Positions 1-15,297 are shown, counted from the stretch's first letter. The stretch is 64,000 nt of DNA from Hoplostethus atlanticus (GCA_034670405.1 JAXDDX010000001.1:7877501-7941500); one strand, 5' to 3'. Numbers and translations are program-made. Notes: generated from the sequence alone by a model not told the origin.

Positions 1-3000
1 CACATCATGTAATAATAAAAAGCAGGCAGTAGGCAGCATCCCACCTACTCATACAAGGAAAAGATTGAATGTCTCTTGTGAAATGCATTGTTGGGCGTAT
101 TCTCAAAACAACCAAGAAACTACAATAAATTGTCGTGTTTTATCTTGTCACTCTTTGCAAACAGGAATCACAATAGCTCATCACATCGATCCTAACAGTG
201 AAAACAACATGCTGTAACTGTCTGTAACAAAGGAGGAGGAAAGGACAGCGTTCCTATATGTCGCCGTGGCCGACAAAGAGAGCCCTTCTCTCTCTGTTTT
301 CACCATACACATCCGTAAGTCCTCATTTATTTTTAGGTATTTTGTCCCACTGCACTATCCTCAAAATAGACTCTGGTCTCTGGTGCTGCGGAAATACTGT
401 GCGTTTGTTTTGACTGCACGCTGGCAACATAGGTTCACTCTGGACCTGACCTGACCCGAAATACGTGCCAAAAGTGAAGTGTCCGCTCTGAAGTAAACAA
501 AACACGCTGTTCACAACCTGCTGAAGAGGCTGCAATTTACAAACAAATAAATCAATGGCTGCCCGTGCTGTTACTTCACCAAACCCTCCAGAGAGACAGT
601 AAACAGGGACCATCAAAAACTCAGTGTGTGTTTACAGTAACATACAGTAGAGGCAGAAACTTCTTCCTCATTACAAACCAAACTTGCTACAAATGCATCA
701 TACAGTTACAATTACACTAACTTTTATTCAACTTATTAGTAACAGATTAATATCACACCATACAAAAGGTCATTCATGAAGTAAAAACTATGCAATCTAG
801 CATAACATAATATAAAAATACAGAAAAATAAATTCATATCACTCCAATAAATCACAGCAGCCCAAAATTACATATTTGTTTTTCTTCTATAATATTAAAA
901 ATGGGCAGGCAGAGCAGTTCACATATATTGCAATGCCCTGGAAAACCAACATCAACCCAATAAGTCTATGTCAATACCAATGACATTTGATTTAGCTTAA
1001 GAGGCATTTCTCACCACTACTGCTGTGAGCTAGCTATAGCAAAAAATACCAGTACGGACAGGAGGGTTGCTTAATGGAAAGGAAGTGAGTGAAGAAATTG
1101 GTGATGTACTGGAAGTTAAATTGTGTTTACAGACTGGTCTATACGAAGAGGATAGCTGTAGGGACAATGCAACTTCAGCATTAAGTTTATTTCAAAATGT
1201 AGTCGTGAAATGGAAAAACAATACATGTTATACAATACAAATTATAGTTTACAGTGATATATAAAAAAATATATCATGACAAAAACTAACCAGCTCTATT
1301 GAAATTTACTTTAAAGTAATAATCTGTGACATTTTCATGTAAATAAATGCTACTCAAAGAATAGACAAAGAAAAAGATCTGTACCTACAGAAACTCAAAC
1401 TTCATCAACACAACAGAAAAAGACCAGTACTGTCCACACGGTTTGACTGCCAAACAGGGAAATGCAGTGCAAAAACACCACAGCAACGATCGCTTATCAC
1501 CACAGATGTCGCCCCAAAATCCACAAAAACAACTTCTTAGCAAATTTCAACCACCGTGCCTAAACTTCAGTGATACTTACAACATGCTACCCTTCACTAA
1601 TCTAATTCATTGGTTAACTAACAATAAAAACCAACAATAATCATACTAGTTAACTCCAATGTAAACAAATGGACATCCACTCCAATACTGGTTAGCGAAA
1701 AAGTAGTCAAGTCATAGTCAAGTCACTAAGTTGAACACTTTCTGATTAAAAGTGTTGTAAAAATGTTTTATCATTTTTGCATTCTAAACAAAAGCAAGGA
1801 CGACCGCTGGCTAAATATTTTTTTTGCCTAATTTGCGATAATAACCTAGTCTTTAGACAAGTCACTGACATCAGTACAGTGTCCTAAACTGCATGAGCCA
1901 CCAGCCACCAGCATACAACTTACAGCAGGTAAGACCTATCAGCATACCGCAGCCTCGTGTATCTAATTCTGCAACACTTACAGCACCACAGTGACTTTTC
2001 ATTGGTTCATGCTAACATCCAAGCCGCCTTTGACTAATGAAACTGACCGTGCACTTGGGTAGATTAATGATGATTGTCGCAATCAGTTCTGTGACCCTGT
2101 GTGCTGGAACATTGATTTTCATTCCATTAGATACACAATTATTGAAGAGAAAATTATACAGCTGCCCTTTTTTGAAATCCAGTGTTTTTTTCTCAAAATC
2201 TTCTGCCCAATGTGTAGATTTATACAGTAAATACAATTTATTGTCCAGATAGGTAATAGTCAAGTTGCATAAAAGGACGTGAGAGCAGTGACAAGTTCCT
2301 TTCCTTTTTTCCTTTGACTGTACGTATTATTTTTTGTATGTACAATGTACAATTGGAAATACACCCCACTCAGGACAATCTGCCTCTGATACTCCAAACA
2401 CCGGAGTCTCACCCGTGTGTTTTGATATTTAAGGAACGTGCTTACTATTACAAAACCAAACAAGCTGAGCATCATAAAATCCTCGATAGAATTAATACTT
2501 GAAAGCGTCCTGATCTATATGTGCCTGGCTCAAGTTCAGTTCTCACAGGAATATTTGTTCTAACACAGTATTCTGCTGATGGAGAATGAGAGTGAGATTT
2601 ACAATGCAAATTTTGCTTTTTTGTTAAAGTATAATTGATGTATTACAATGGGAATGCCAACACAAAATACACAAACAAAATCAGTGAAGAAAAATATATT
2701 TTCAGCATTGCCAAAATTACAGCTTGATTCATTATTCTCGGTGATTACACAATAAGAACCTTTCAACTAAAAATTATAACCATTAACCTTTAGAGGCCAC
2801 TTATGTGCAGTAATTATTAATTATTATAACAACTATTACTCAGTATTCACCTCCGCCATTATCACCGTCTGATCTTCAACCAACCTTTTATAAGGTACTC
2901 AATATAATGGCCTTTGTTCAAAGTTCAGAATATTTTCAAAGATAACATAACAATGCTTTTAATTACATTTGTCGCAGTCTATTTTTAAGGAATGTACATT

Positions 3001-4563
3001 AAAGTGAAAGTCCCCTTTGAATCAAATCAAATTCCATTATTGTTTTGAGTCTAATCAAATAAAGAATCTGTATTTTGATGGATTTAGTGAAGGTTTTTAG
3101 ACAGTTCTTCATTCTTTTATCCCATTCGTTCTCTGTCTCTCAGTCTACCCCCTACCCCCCACCCCCCACCCATTTCCCAGCTTCCATTTCCAGAGAGCCA
3201 CCAGGAGGGGGATAATTGATCAATCATGCTAATTGAAGAGTCTGGACAGCTAGCCCACCATAGCAGATGTGCCAATTTGCATTCATTAAGATAGAAATGA
3301 GTCTTAATCACTGCTCAAGCTTTGATTGACAACATAAACACCCCTGTCTCCAATTCCTGGTGCCCATTCACAGTCCACAGCTCTGTAAGGAATTCATTCC
3401 ATAACTGGTAATAAGACGGGTGATTTCATTTTCTTTGAAAATCAGTGGAAATACATTTAAAACGTGCCAGCTCGTACTGTATGATCTCTATCGGTCAAAA
3501 CCTCAGCATTAAGGACAGCAAGATAAAGAATAAGGGAGATGAGGACACATGCAATCATTCAGTGTGATAATTGTGTATATGGCTTTTGTTAAAACCTGCA
3601 AAAGGCGGTAGCCAATGTCAGCTACATAATGATCAATGGGAAGAAAGGGCCTGACATTCTGTAATGGTCAAAATCTACATATCTTATTGAATCTAGGAGG
3701 ATAATGAAATAAAACCTAATGGAAATTACATGATATTTTAATGCTGATTTGCTCTCAGTGAAGAGAGAGGGAAACTATTTATCATAAAAGTTAAAATACA
3801 GAGGGATATTATTTGTATTTTCCAAATCACAATAACAATGGCCAGTCCTCTTCAGTATGAATGAGATGGGCAGAATCTCCCTATGAATGCTCTTGGGTTG
3901 TTTACTCTCATATGGGCAGAATAAAAGACATGCAAAAGAGGAGTAAAAAGTCAATTATTTGCATCCACTGCAGTCCAGTTATTTACAATATTTGACTTAA
4001 ATTGCATTCCCAAATTGGGTTAAGCCCTTATATTCACCACCCCTGTCTTATGTGATTATTTCAAAGTGTTTGTGTCAATTCCTTGTACGTGCAAACCTAA
4101 TTAATCCTAGCCTTTCTGTATACCTTAATTGTATTGAATTGCTCAAAGAGAGGACAGATAGATGCCAAAGGATGCCTGTGAAATTGCTATCTGATTTCAA
4201 GGTATCTTCTGGAGACAGTGGTCTTTCTGTGTCCAGGATAACAGCGTGAGGTTATAGAGGAGCTTGAGCAAAATCTTATTACCTCCACTAGTGGAGAGGG
4301 GAGGAAGAATAAACATTATTAGATTAATCTAATGACTAACTGCAGCATTTTCATTTGTGGTACAAATGGAATTCCACAAGAAACACAACAGAAACTGCAC
4401 TGTAAAAAAAAATCCCACTGGCTACACTGTAAAACATTTATATAACATTAAATACCATGTTTATTTCTAGGCTGACTCAAATCATCAAGAGTAGAATGCT
4501 GAGAATGCTTGCCACGAGCTCTGAGAAAACAGAATGACATTCCAGAGCTTCTCCTCAGTATGT

Positions 4564-4564
4564 A

Positions 4565-4603
<39 letters not shown>

Positions 4604-4606
4604 ATA
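4564..4606. repeat. (AAAT)n microsatellite
   Basis: About eleven uninterrupted copies of the tetranucleotide lie within the mef2 intron. Confidence 0.97.
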
Positions 4607-4755
4607 GAAGATTATTTTTTTAATTCCTTTTTAGTTGTGGCTTTTTACAATTAGAAAGAGATGAAATTAGGAACACTTGTAATCACACACAAGTGAATGC
4701 AATCAACAAAGAGATTTCATGCAACAGTTCACCTGCAGTGCTGCTAAGGTTAAGA

Positions 4756-4756
<1 letters not shown>

Positions 4757-4815
<59 letters not shown>
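4757..4815. repeat. (CA)n microsatellite
   Basis: An uninterrupted CA run of about 29 units. Open frames across it code only for Thr-His or Val-Cys repeats and are not genes. Confidence 0.98.
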
Positions 4816-4818
<3 letters not shown>

Positions 4819-7217
4819 GACTTGGACTGTTAGCCAAATTTGAGACAAAGTCCATAGCCCTCCACTGGGTTATCAGGCATGCATCCATCTGTGGAAAACA
4901 TGGAGACTGTTCTCCCACACTGCACAGCCCACCCTTTATCTACAGATGGTACTACTGAGCAGGAATGTGACCTTTGATTTGGTTTCTCACACGGAATGAG
5001 AGCGTATGCTGCCCAATGAAAATTGGGAAAGGATTTGCTGGCCTCCCAAACCAGGAAAATGAGCACATGATTGTTTGCATGGCAAATATTGGTTTAATGC
5101 AATTTGAAAATTTAGGAGAGTGTCCAGTGTAAGTGTCTTCAAGTGAGGCCCATTTCACTAGATAAATGGGGGGAGCATCTTCCCATCATTACAAATGCAT
5201 GGCCTCTTCATCCAAGTAGTGTACAAGGACCTCTATAGCTGTAGAGAACAATGCCATCCTATACTAGGCAGTCAGCACACAAACAAATTTGTTGTGCATT
5301 TCTTTTCTACAACTACAAACACGAAAATTCAAGTTAAGGTGAATGCCTTAAATGTAATAAAATAAATGTCCATTCTCTCTATACAACAGCTCATGGCATC
5401 AGGATTTTTCCAAACTCTTGCCTAGACAAAACCACAGCTTCTGAGCTCTTTCTGGTGCCTCTAACATTTGCCCTTGTGCGACTCTCTGGCGTGAATAGTG
5501 GGGTTGTGTGGTAATGTTCTGAAGTGGAGCCTGGACTGGGTTGGTTACTTCTGCTCTGCTTCTTCACTTCTGAACCCTGACCACATAGCCAGCAGGCCGA
5601 GGGGGATTTGCGCATATCTGCACAGATGCTGGCCGAGTGAGCAGGGACAACGCTACATTGTTCTCGCCTTTCGTGCAGCGGGGCAGCCTCCTTGAGAGTA
5701 GCCATGGGGGCTAAGTGGGAAATGAACAGATCACTACCAGTTTGTCCTCTATTTTGGTTGGCAATGGCCCACCGGTGCTCCTTGTGCAGATATTATGTAC
5801 CATGCACATGCCAATTACATCATATTGTGAAACATCAGCAGACCACAGGTTTAAAGGGCACTGTAGGGAACTGATAGGTAGTAAATAACCCATAATGATT
5901 CTGACTATGGGAGTCTTGGTTAGAATAAGAAGGCTTCCCAAGTCACGACAAAAACAAATTTGTGGTTACTGTTACATAAGTAAGGAATGTATCCATGTAT
6001 ATTTTACGCAGGTGAGCCCCTGCTCTGCTCTGAGGGCCCCTGATGGAGGACTAACTGCATGGGTCTACAGGATGCCAGAGCACTCTTTTGCAGCTCTGCC
6101 AAGCAGGTAATTCACAAGCAGCAGCAGCATGAATAAAAGATAACGGGCCACAGCTGACTCCTTTATGCTGCATGTAATTTTACTCATTCCTCCAAGTGAA
6201 AGGCTTTTCCAAATTGAAGATTCTTGAAATATTTCAGTCTCACCCATCTTAAACCCTTAATGTGTCTTTGTTGGGCAGCAATAACAATGAGGTATGTTTC
6301 AGTGGACGTGAGCCAGAAGTGCAGAAATCTGGGGAAAATCTGCATTGTCTAATAAAAATACCTCAGTCAAAACATAAAACACAAGACCCAGTCTACTTCA
6401 AATATTGGCTATAATAATAAGTAGTGCTGTGTTTTTCTTGTCAAGATATTAATGTTTGCTTTTCAGTCAGAATGAAGAAACTACTAGCTTCTGAAAGCAG
6501 ATCCTGAATAAGTTGAGAAACCACAAGAGTGTCATTGAATGACATTCGAGGCCAGGGTGTATCACCAATCATCCCCATTTACTTTTCATTGACTTTTCAA
6601 CAATTTTGTAGGCTGGTATAATAAGTGTCTTCTTCTTCTGCTGGTGCTTGGGCATGTAATGGGACAATAGCTACCAGGAAGACCAAGTTCTTCGACCAAG
6701 TTTCACCGCAAACTACTACAGTTAACAGCCAAGCTAACTGTCATATAAGCAATGGTACAGAACGGCTGCAAGAGGACTAAGTCATGCAGGTACAATATCT
6801 ATGGGAAACAGGGTAGCCATGGTGGTCAGCAGCTACTGTGTGCAGGCCTGTGCAGAGATAGGTTTTCCATGTCAGTTGAGTGGCCACAGAGGAGCAGGAC
6901 TTATCAGGGAATGCAGACCTCCTGTGCCCTATCTGAATGGTGGCTAGAAGGAAACTGTTACTTGTTCCCCACTTTCATATGAAACATTACCCTTGCAGCA
7001 CGGGTATAACAAAGGTTTATGCCTATTAGTTTAGATCCTATGAGCATACTTTTGTCACTGCTGGTCTGAAGTCAATACCGTAGAAAAATGTTTCAGTGAT
7101 TTATGTGGCCTGAATAGGAATATAAGATTGTGCTTGTGTAACAATTTGTCTGTTGAAAAGAGAAAATAGTCGAGCTCAGCGAGGAAAAATGGATGGAAGA
7201 ATGAATGAGTTTTCTCA

Positions 7218-7520
<303 letters not shown>

Positions 7521-10500
7521 TCAAATTTAAATTGACAAAATGTTAAATTGTTAACATTATTGTATACTTTATTGTGCACAATGTATTCATTTATGTGTCA
7601 TTTTTTTATGCAACTAATCTAATAAACAAATACTCTCATTTGGAGTGTATACAATGTTGGCTAGGCTTGGAAAATATATGGTAAAAACATTCATTACACA
7701 AATGTTAAATGAATTTACTACAACCACTGTAACAGATATCATATATCAGCCATATCAGCTCTCCCTCAGGAGTTATTGTAATAACATGTGCAACTGTAAA
7801 ATATCTGTCTAGTTATCAGGCCAGAGGTCAGGGTTAGAGGAGCGAGTGAGCGAGCTGAGTCAGAGCTTTGGCAACAAACAGGGGTCCATACATTACTTTA
7901 GCCCCTGACTCCATATACGGAAAGCCATCTCTGTAGTGCAGCATAAGCCTTGTAACATGAGCCCTCAGATGGGACTTCAGGTCATACATCACTCCAGTGG
8001 TAACCCAACCCTCTCTGCAAAGTGACTTTATGTCCTGTATCTCTGCAGCTCTGTCTCTGTGGTCACTTCGGACCCATACACATGTCATTATGTTACACCG
8101 CCTCTATACTCCTTTCTCATGCTAAAAACATCATTCAGAAGTAGGGAACTTAGCAAAGCAGGCATTCTTTCCTTGGCTTTGTAATGGCTGTACATGTTTC
8201 CAGGAAATGTATTTAGAGATTGTGAAATGTGTATATTTGAAACCACTGCCTGAAGAGTTTTTTCCTACTCAGACAATGCTTCTTGTTAAACGTGCATTAT
8301 ACAGCGGGAGTTGTGAATGTGTTGGTAAAAGCTGTGCTTAGAGCCATGGAGGAGTGTATGTGTCTGTATTCTCTATCAATTTCACTGACCTACTAAGAGA
8401 GGAGTTGAGCAGATGAGCTGGCTTTGTTCAACTTTAATTGGTCACAGCTTGCGGCTATACCCTCATTTAAACCGGAATAATGTAGTATAATCCTATGTGT
8501 TGTATAGCATCTACGTAGCCACTCAGGCAGTGGGGTCACTCCAACTGTGAAAAATGAATTTCAAATCTTCCACACTACAGGTAATTACACAGGGCCATTA
8601 TTCCGGCTCTAGACACACAGGAGCCTCTCCTTGTGTCATTTTCTATTCAGTGTACCAGTGTTAGTTGAGCTCATGTGACAAACCAAATGCTAAAATGACA
8701 TTTCTCGAAATGACACAGTTTAAATGCAGGGCCAGCTAAATCTAATGACAAGTTTCCTTGCAAATCTCTGACACGTGAAGCCTCGGAGTAAGTATGGTTG
8801 AACAGGAAAAGCACTTGTGTGGTTTTGAGCATGTCATTCTGATAATGTTGTGAAGGTGGATCACTGCATGGAGGCAGACAAGGGTATATGCTGTGACCAA
8901 ATCCATGGCTGTTGAGGACTTGTTTCTACTCAGTTCTCATTAGAGCACAGTCCTTCCTGGTTCACCTGCAGGTCTAACCAGCTGATACAAGCCTCCTCTG
9001 ACTAAACACTAGGGCTGCCCGCTTGTTCACTCGTTTTACCCACTTGTATATTTGTTTGTTTTGCCTAACCATCTGGAAAGCGGGGACTGTCATGAGGGGA
9101 AGTGATTAACAAATTGTATGCTCTTTAGCAGATGAATGTGGCTGTTAAGCCATGGAGATGTCACCTTTCAGCAGGAAGCCTAGGGTGAGACGCTGAGCGA
9201 GGACTTTGTTCCACCTGGATGCATGGCAGAGTGCTGAGTGCGGGGCTGCTGACCCAGGCACCGCTTCATTTCACCCTCGGCAGCAGCACTGAGACTCAGT
9301 CCTCGCCCCAGCCCCAGCCACAGTACCTCTGCATAGACAGCTGCAGCTCACACTGCCATTAAGAGGTGAGGCAACTCTTCTGTGCTTAAGCAGTTGTCTT
9401 GCTAGGAAAAGAAGTCAGCTATTTTGTGTAAATGCGATCTTCTCTGCTTCTCTTAGAAGTGCAGCTTGGTTTGGTTTGACACAACACAGTTCAGAGCATA
9501 CAGATGTGTGGACATCAGGCCTTTCACCTCCCTCCACCCCCATGCTCTCTGAGACGGTGGAAAACCACAGACGTCCTTGAGGTCAAGTGGGAGGTTCACT
9601 GGCAGAGCTTTCCTATGGTTCACCAAGTCAAAGAGACTCGATGTCTTACAGTAAACATTATGTGAATCTAGTGCCCTGACTGATTCATATAATCCACAAT
9701 GACAGTTTAAGCATCGCCCCATACTGTAAAGCTGCATTAAACTACATAGTAGTGCATCTTACGGGTAGTTCCATGCTGAGACATCGAATGCCAGGACAAA
9801 AGAGAAGGGAGTACACATTTAAACTTCCAATAAACTGGAGTGATTCCAACTTTCCCAGCCTTTGATAAGGTCATTCTAACAACCCACACAATAGCAGTGA
9901 GATCGGCGATTATGCTAGTATTTCTTTTAGTCTGTGCCAGGCTGAAAACTCTGACCTTTTCAGATGCTCTCACAATGTGGAGCCGAGGTGCTAATTTTGT
10001 TCTTGCATTATACTTTCTACATATCCAACTTCTTCCCACGTGCCCCACCACCACCAACTCTTTTTACTGAGCTTGGTAATTCACTTCTTTGCCTATTTTC
10101 TTTTTACACTTTTGGTTTTTTTTTGTGTTTATAACCCATCTTGGCACTTTGCGACAGTGCTATTAAAGCTGCATTATACCGTTTTATCTGCCTAAATCAC
10201 AAAGTGGGGCTGCAACAGAGAAGAGCATGCCATCCCCCCTAACTGAGACGTGGAAGTGAGGAATTGAAACTTAAGAGCCAATTGCAAACTCCTAAACAAC
10301 AGCGAGACGGCGAGCACTCCCTCAAAAGAAAGCTGGAATCACCAATGTTTGTTGCCTGTTGCGTCCCTTTGGTATCCTTTGATATAAAGCCATCACAGAC
10401 CATCTGGGTTGGTAAATATGAGTGTGCTGTTCGGAGTTTACCAACGTCATGTTATATAGTCCCCAAAATTCAAACAGTTACCTCTCGCTACCATTTAGGG

Positions 10501-10632
10501 CTGCATCTTAAATAAAAGCATCTAAAACCTATAAATTGTTTTGTTAGTATAGCCAACTTTCTTGTTTTTCATCCTCTAATAGGCAGACACTACCATGCAA
10601 AGTTATAAAATATATAATAACTTATGCCACAA

Positions 10633-10636
<4 letters not shown>

Positions 10637-10664
<28 letters not shown>
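10637..10664. repeat. (CA)n microsatellite
   Basis: Fourteen CA units, followed by imperfect CA/GA sequence to about 10680. Confidence 0.97.
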
Positions 10665-10667
<3 letters not shown>

Positions 10668-12187
10668 ACACACACAGAGAGTAGACGTGTCAATCAAAGG
10701 GTCTATCAATGTCTGTCCCCAGGCAGAGGTGCCAAGATGACAAACAAGACATCTGGGACTGAGACTGAGGCTGGGGCTAGGGCATGGCAAGAGATGCCTG
10801 AGTCACTAACACCTTCAGAGGGGTGAGGAGCTAGCAGCCTTATGAGAGCCTCATGTCACCTCTGATGGCCCCTATGGCAGACATGAGAGTGGGCTTGAGA
10901 GACAGGGAGGCCTGGCACCAGCTGGCAGAGTGACCCAGGCCCTGTGGCTGGTGCCCTGGCTATGCAGTGCCAGTGTGCTGGCCAGGGCCACCCCTACTGT
11001 CTGCCCAGATCAGCTCTCACTGGGAGAGAGGACAGCCCCAGGATCCCCATGTGGACAACCGAGGGCACATAGGCCTCAACCATTGGGTGGGATTGACCTT
11101 GAAACCTAAAGTACCGGGGACTGATCCTGTCTTGTATAGGGGGTGACGTGCTAGTTAACAAAATATGTTTCCTTAAAATAGCTCCAATCGATAACAAGAA
11201 GGATAAAAAGACAATACTGCTCATTGTCACAGCTGGTGGTTGTTTAATTTAATGATAATTGTCATGAGAGACAGTGTGCTGTGTCAAGAAAATGTCCTGC
11301 CAAACTGTTAACAATTTAGCATCATCTAATAGTAATCATAGTCATAATAATAGTGAGCATTTTAGCAAAACATCAAGAGCAACCTCCCACTACTCAAGAG
11401 CACAAACACATCTCACCATTCTCCCTGCTTCATGTTTTGCTGCTTCAGTTGAGTTTTCTTTAAGGAAATTGCATATCATCATTAACAATAATAATATATG
11501 CTCTAGCTGTCACATTTAATAGTTTTCCTCTATTCGGTCCATTCTCTATCAACAAGCTTTTTACCTGTCAGAAAATAATGCTGACCTTTCAGAACTTCGG
11601 GAATAGGTGAGGGCTGAAAAATAGGAGGTATGTGCTGTGTTGCTCCCTTGAGAGAAAGAGAGAGAGAGCTGCTCTATGCCTACAGGCATTTGACATGCCA
11701 GAGCAAAATCCAAAATGAGCCACAGCAAGGGCAGGCAACCCTCCACCCAGCAGCAAAATCATCAAACTTTTAATGACTTGGGCAATTACCCCCAGTGAGC
11801 CTGCTTAATGGCATCCAAAGGACGTCACTAGACACTGCTCACTAGGCTACATCAGCCAGCCTCCTCTCCTACCCTGTTACAAGGCTAATGTGTACCCTGC
11901 CTTCCCCATCATCATTTCCCCTTCTCACTAGGTGAAAGACCCTGCCCATGCTCATAGAGAACAGCGCCATGGGCTCTGCTATTGTTATTTTGTACAGTTC
12001 ATGAGTCCCAAACCTGTCACAACACAATCAAGCCACAACAGCGGCCATCTGAGTCCAGACATAATAAAGACTTATTCTTCTTTGGGGGGCAGCTTATGTG
12101 TCTCCCGCCTTCTTTTAAATCGTCTGCCAGATTCTGCCTGATGAGATAGGTACTGTATGTGTGTGAGAAAGAAAGAGAGACACAGAG

Positions 12188-12189
<2 letters not shown>

Positions 12190-12244
<55 letters not shown>

Positions 12245-12252
12245 TGTGTGTG
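12190..12252. repeat. (GA)n followed by short (GT)n
   Basis: A pure GA run of about 26 units to 12241 is followed by a short GT run. It lies in the first mef2 coding-side intron. Confidence 0.97.
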
Positions 12253-15081
12253 TGTGGTTGTTATCTAGCATTCATCTCTTACACAGGTTTGCAATCAGTG
12301 TGTCAGTCAGGCTGATGACTGCCTCTGTGCTTCAGGCCCACTTAGGGGCTGGCTCAGGAACAGGCTCTGTACCATCCTACAGTATGCATGACAGGACCTC
12401 TGCTGTCCCCATGATTCACACCGTGCACACAGCAGATACACTAGGACTTGTGCGAACATCAAACTGTACAGTGAGGTCTTAGACATGATGCATGCAACTA
12501 CTGTACAGCGCCATACTTGTCCTACTTGTCATATCACACTTCCCTACTCCGAATTTTGAAAAATGTGTTATGATTAACAAGTTACATTCTACTGAGTAAC
12601 TTCGAGTCAGCTGTCTGGTGGCAAACAATATAAAAAATAAATAAAACAAGTTCACTGCCTGTCCTACGCTGCACTCACGGCTCCTGAAGTTAATGTTTTG
12701 ATAGATTGTGCAATTACAGACCTTCTCAGCCAGTGCCACACTCTGTGCTATAAATCTTGAAAGGTTAACAGCCCTTCCAAAGCACTAGCAGTGATAATGC
12801 AGGGAGCCCCCGCTGTCCTCACACAACATCCCATATTGCCATATTATTTAATTAGCCCACTTAAGGCCTTCTTTCATTTTAATGCTATGAATACGGATAG
12901 CTAGCGGCAGAGCCGGGTAGATAAAGATTCAAATTGTCTCCTGACAATGGGGCCCATATGCTAATGGCTATTCCCCGTTGGCTAGGAGCACACCCCAGGG
13001 AGACGATACCGTGTGCTTCATGGCCCATGGAAAAATAAGATACACACACATACATCATATTACACCAAAGCTTTATTTTAGCACAGTGGCCTATTGTCAC
13101 AGCAGACTCTCTGCTGAGCCAGCTAAACCCAACTAAACACAAGCTGTAGTGCCTGTGCTCTGCTGATAAACTTTCTCACCAATGATACAGTGAGACATTT
13201 CAAATCTGATGCAAACACCAGACTTGGAGGAGAGACACATTAATAATAAGCGATGTCTCTCTCCACAGCTCCACTTTTCTGTAAAACAATACAGCAAAGT
13301 TTCTTCCCCCGCTCAGTGAGCAGACATGAATCATTTCAAGGGTTAGCTTGCTCACGTAGCAATTGGTGACACCCTGATTCACATCGTTTCCTTTCTTTTT
13401 TTTTTTCCTTCTGATGTCACAGGTCATTGCATACAGTGTAGATAACAGCATTGTGCCAGGAGCGCTACCTCCCCTGCCCTCCTGTTTGGATCCCACCCAA
13501 AGCCAGGTGTTATGCTGATAATTGGCCCATCGTGTAGATTTTTGTTTCTCACTTGGCTGAACTGCTAGCCTCACAGTAACAGTTAGAGACACAGTCAGAC
13601 TAGCGATGGGCTTGTACCATGCTATCATGTTATCACCCTCAGGAGAGGAAGAACAACCTCCATTAGCTTTCTGTGTGCACAGCAAAAAAACGTTGTTCCA
13701 CCTGTGAGGGAGTGCAAATGATATTTCGGAGGGGTGTGAACAACATTTATGCTATTTGGCCAGGCAAGACGGACACATCTTCATTGCTGGGTATTATTTA
13801 TCAAAGTGTGTACTCACTGTTTCTAAACTTAGCGCTCAACTCACAGGGTGTATACTGCGGCTAAAAAAGAAATAGAAACATTCTTCCTACTATAGATATC
13901 CAGGCCCGTTATTCTTGTTCCAGACAGACCGAGGCTGTTTTCTACAGTGTTTTGCTGTTTAGGAGTTTATATTTAACAGGAGCAGACAGAGTGAATTCCA
14001 GCCCTCTCCCTCTCTGTGGCTGGCCAGAGCCAGTCTAGCTGAGGCAGAGAAGGGTGCTGTGTGTCCTGCTGACCCACCCTGCAAATGAGAGGGTGCTGTG
14101 GTGCAGTGGCCGCTCCTAATTACTACCAAGCAGCTGCAAACACATAGGGCTATAGCGAGGGGCCCCGCCATGCTGCCTGGCTAGGGGACAAGCCCTGCAG
14201 TGTGGAGAGGCCACAGGCGGCCCACTTTGCTCCTCTCTACTCTCGGTTCACTCCCACGCCATGAGGCCCCCACTGCAGCCCAGTGCTCCTGCTGCCTCAT
14301 CAACTTCTCTGGCTGAAATTGCAGGGTGGCAGGGGAATCATGTCTGTAAATACGACTACACTGACAAAGAAATGTCATGGTCCCTGTTCAGCTGGCTGGG
14401 ACTTTGGGGAGGGAGGTTTGTCTGTTTAGATCCATGCACTTCATGACAGCTGCTGAACTCTGGTCCAAGGCAGGAAGGAGAAAAGAAAAATGTAACCTTC
14501 AGACAGGTACAGTGCAAACATTTTTCCAAATAGAGCCAAAATAAAGAGACTAAGCTAACTGAATTTGAGCTTATCAGTCCATATAATGGATTACATTTTG
14601 TTTGAATTTATTTGAATCAATCCAAAAATAATAATAAAAAGTCTACTGACTACTGGGGCTTAAATGCAGTCAGAGAAGATAACATGATTACTTACTTGTC
14701 TTGTTTTTATGGACTGTGTGCAAAACAGTTTAGATATTTTTTGGAATATAATAATAATATATGGAATATAAACCTGGTTTTCACTAAGCCTGCTTATCCA
14801 ATCCTTTATTCTTGTAATTCACCCTTTTATTTTTCTTTTGATTTCTAAAGCATATCAAATAATAATAGTGCATTAAATGAATTGTTTTCATTGGCTTGAC
14901 AACACTGCATGTGGGCGTTCACTGAGATAAAAGAAATGATTAGTTCATATAAAAATGATCCTAGACAGTCAAAACGTTGAGGCCCATCCTGTTTAGCCTT
15001 ATTGAAACCAGTAGGAGATCTGTTTTCCCCGGTGTGTGTAGAGAGGTGTTTGTGTGTGAGACAAACTCGGACAACACTGAC

Positions 15082-15135
15082 CTGCCTGTTCCTCTCATCC
15101 ATGATCCTGGTGATCTGTATCTTCTTCCGCCCCAT
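15082..15135 (-). CDS. mef2a: mef2 coding exon 1: start codon and first 18 residues of the MADS box
   Basis: The start codon is at 15135-15133 and the exon encodes MGRKKIQITRIMDERNRQ, the invariant N-terminus of MEF2 proteins, whose basic arm contacts the DNA minor groove. It ends with CAG at 15082, followed by the donor gtcagt. It joins in phase 0 to the exon at 7454. The bases before the ATG (CAGCC) give an acceptable Kozak context. An acceptor, tgtcag, lies just upstream, so the exon probably begins near 15157 with about 22 untranslated bases. The open frame continues into the intron only by chance. Confidence 0.97.
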
Positions 15136-15157
15136 GGCTGCGTCCTGTCCGGTCTCT
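15136..15157 (-). other. mef2a: mef2 5' untranslated part of the first coding exon
   Basis: Reading the minus strand, a T-rich tract followed by gaggtgtcag stands 22 bases before the start codon. This fits a 3' splice site at 15158-15159, with the exon starting at 15157. The position is inferred from the splice signal only. Confidence 0.6.
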
Positions 15158-15297
15158 CTGACACCTCAACAATATCAGAAAAACAACAAGCTTTCTTCCT
15201 TCACTCTCTTAGCACATCGTACAACACTCTCTCTTCTCTTGTTGGCTCTCTCGCTCTTCACTCTTCACTAGACCGCACCGCAATCTGCAGGAAGACA

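Noticed and set aside
327-336. YTAWWWWTAR (MEF2-site) matches at 327, 2979 and about 44544, suggesting autoregulation
   Set aside because: The motif is short and AT-rich. About four matches are expected by chance in 64 kb, more in AT-rich DNA.
4398-4440. Repeated ACTGTAAAA motifs resembling ends of fish hAT elements
   Set aside because: The two motifs are in direct, not inverted, orientation and no matching opposite end was found.
4703-4958. Open frames rich in Val-Cys or Thr-His on both strands
   Set aside because: They are translations of the (CA)n tract. The same applies near 12160-12270, 21830-22200, 41910-42230 and 53220-53460.
13200-13685. 161-codon open frame on the minus strand
   Set aside because: It lies in a mef2 intron, shows no domain and includes a lysine run from a T tract. 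Consistent with chance.
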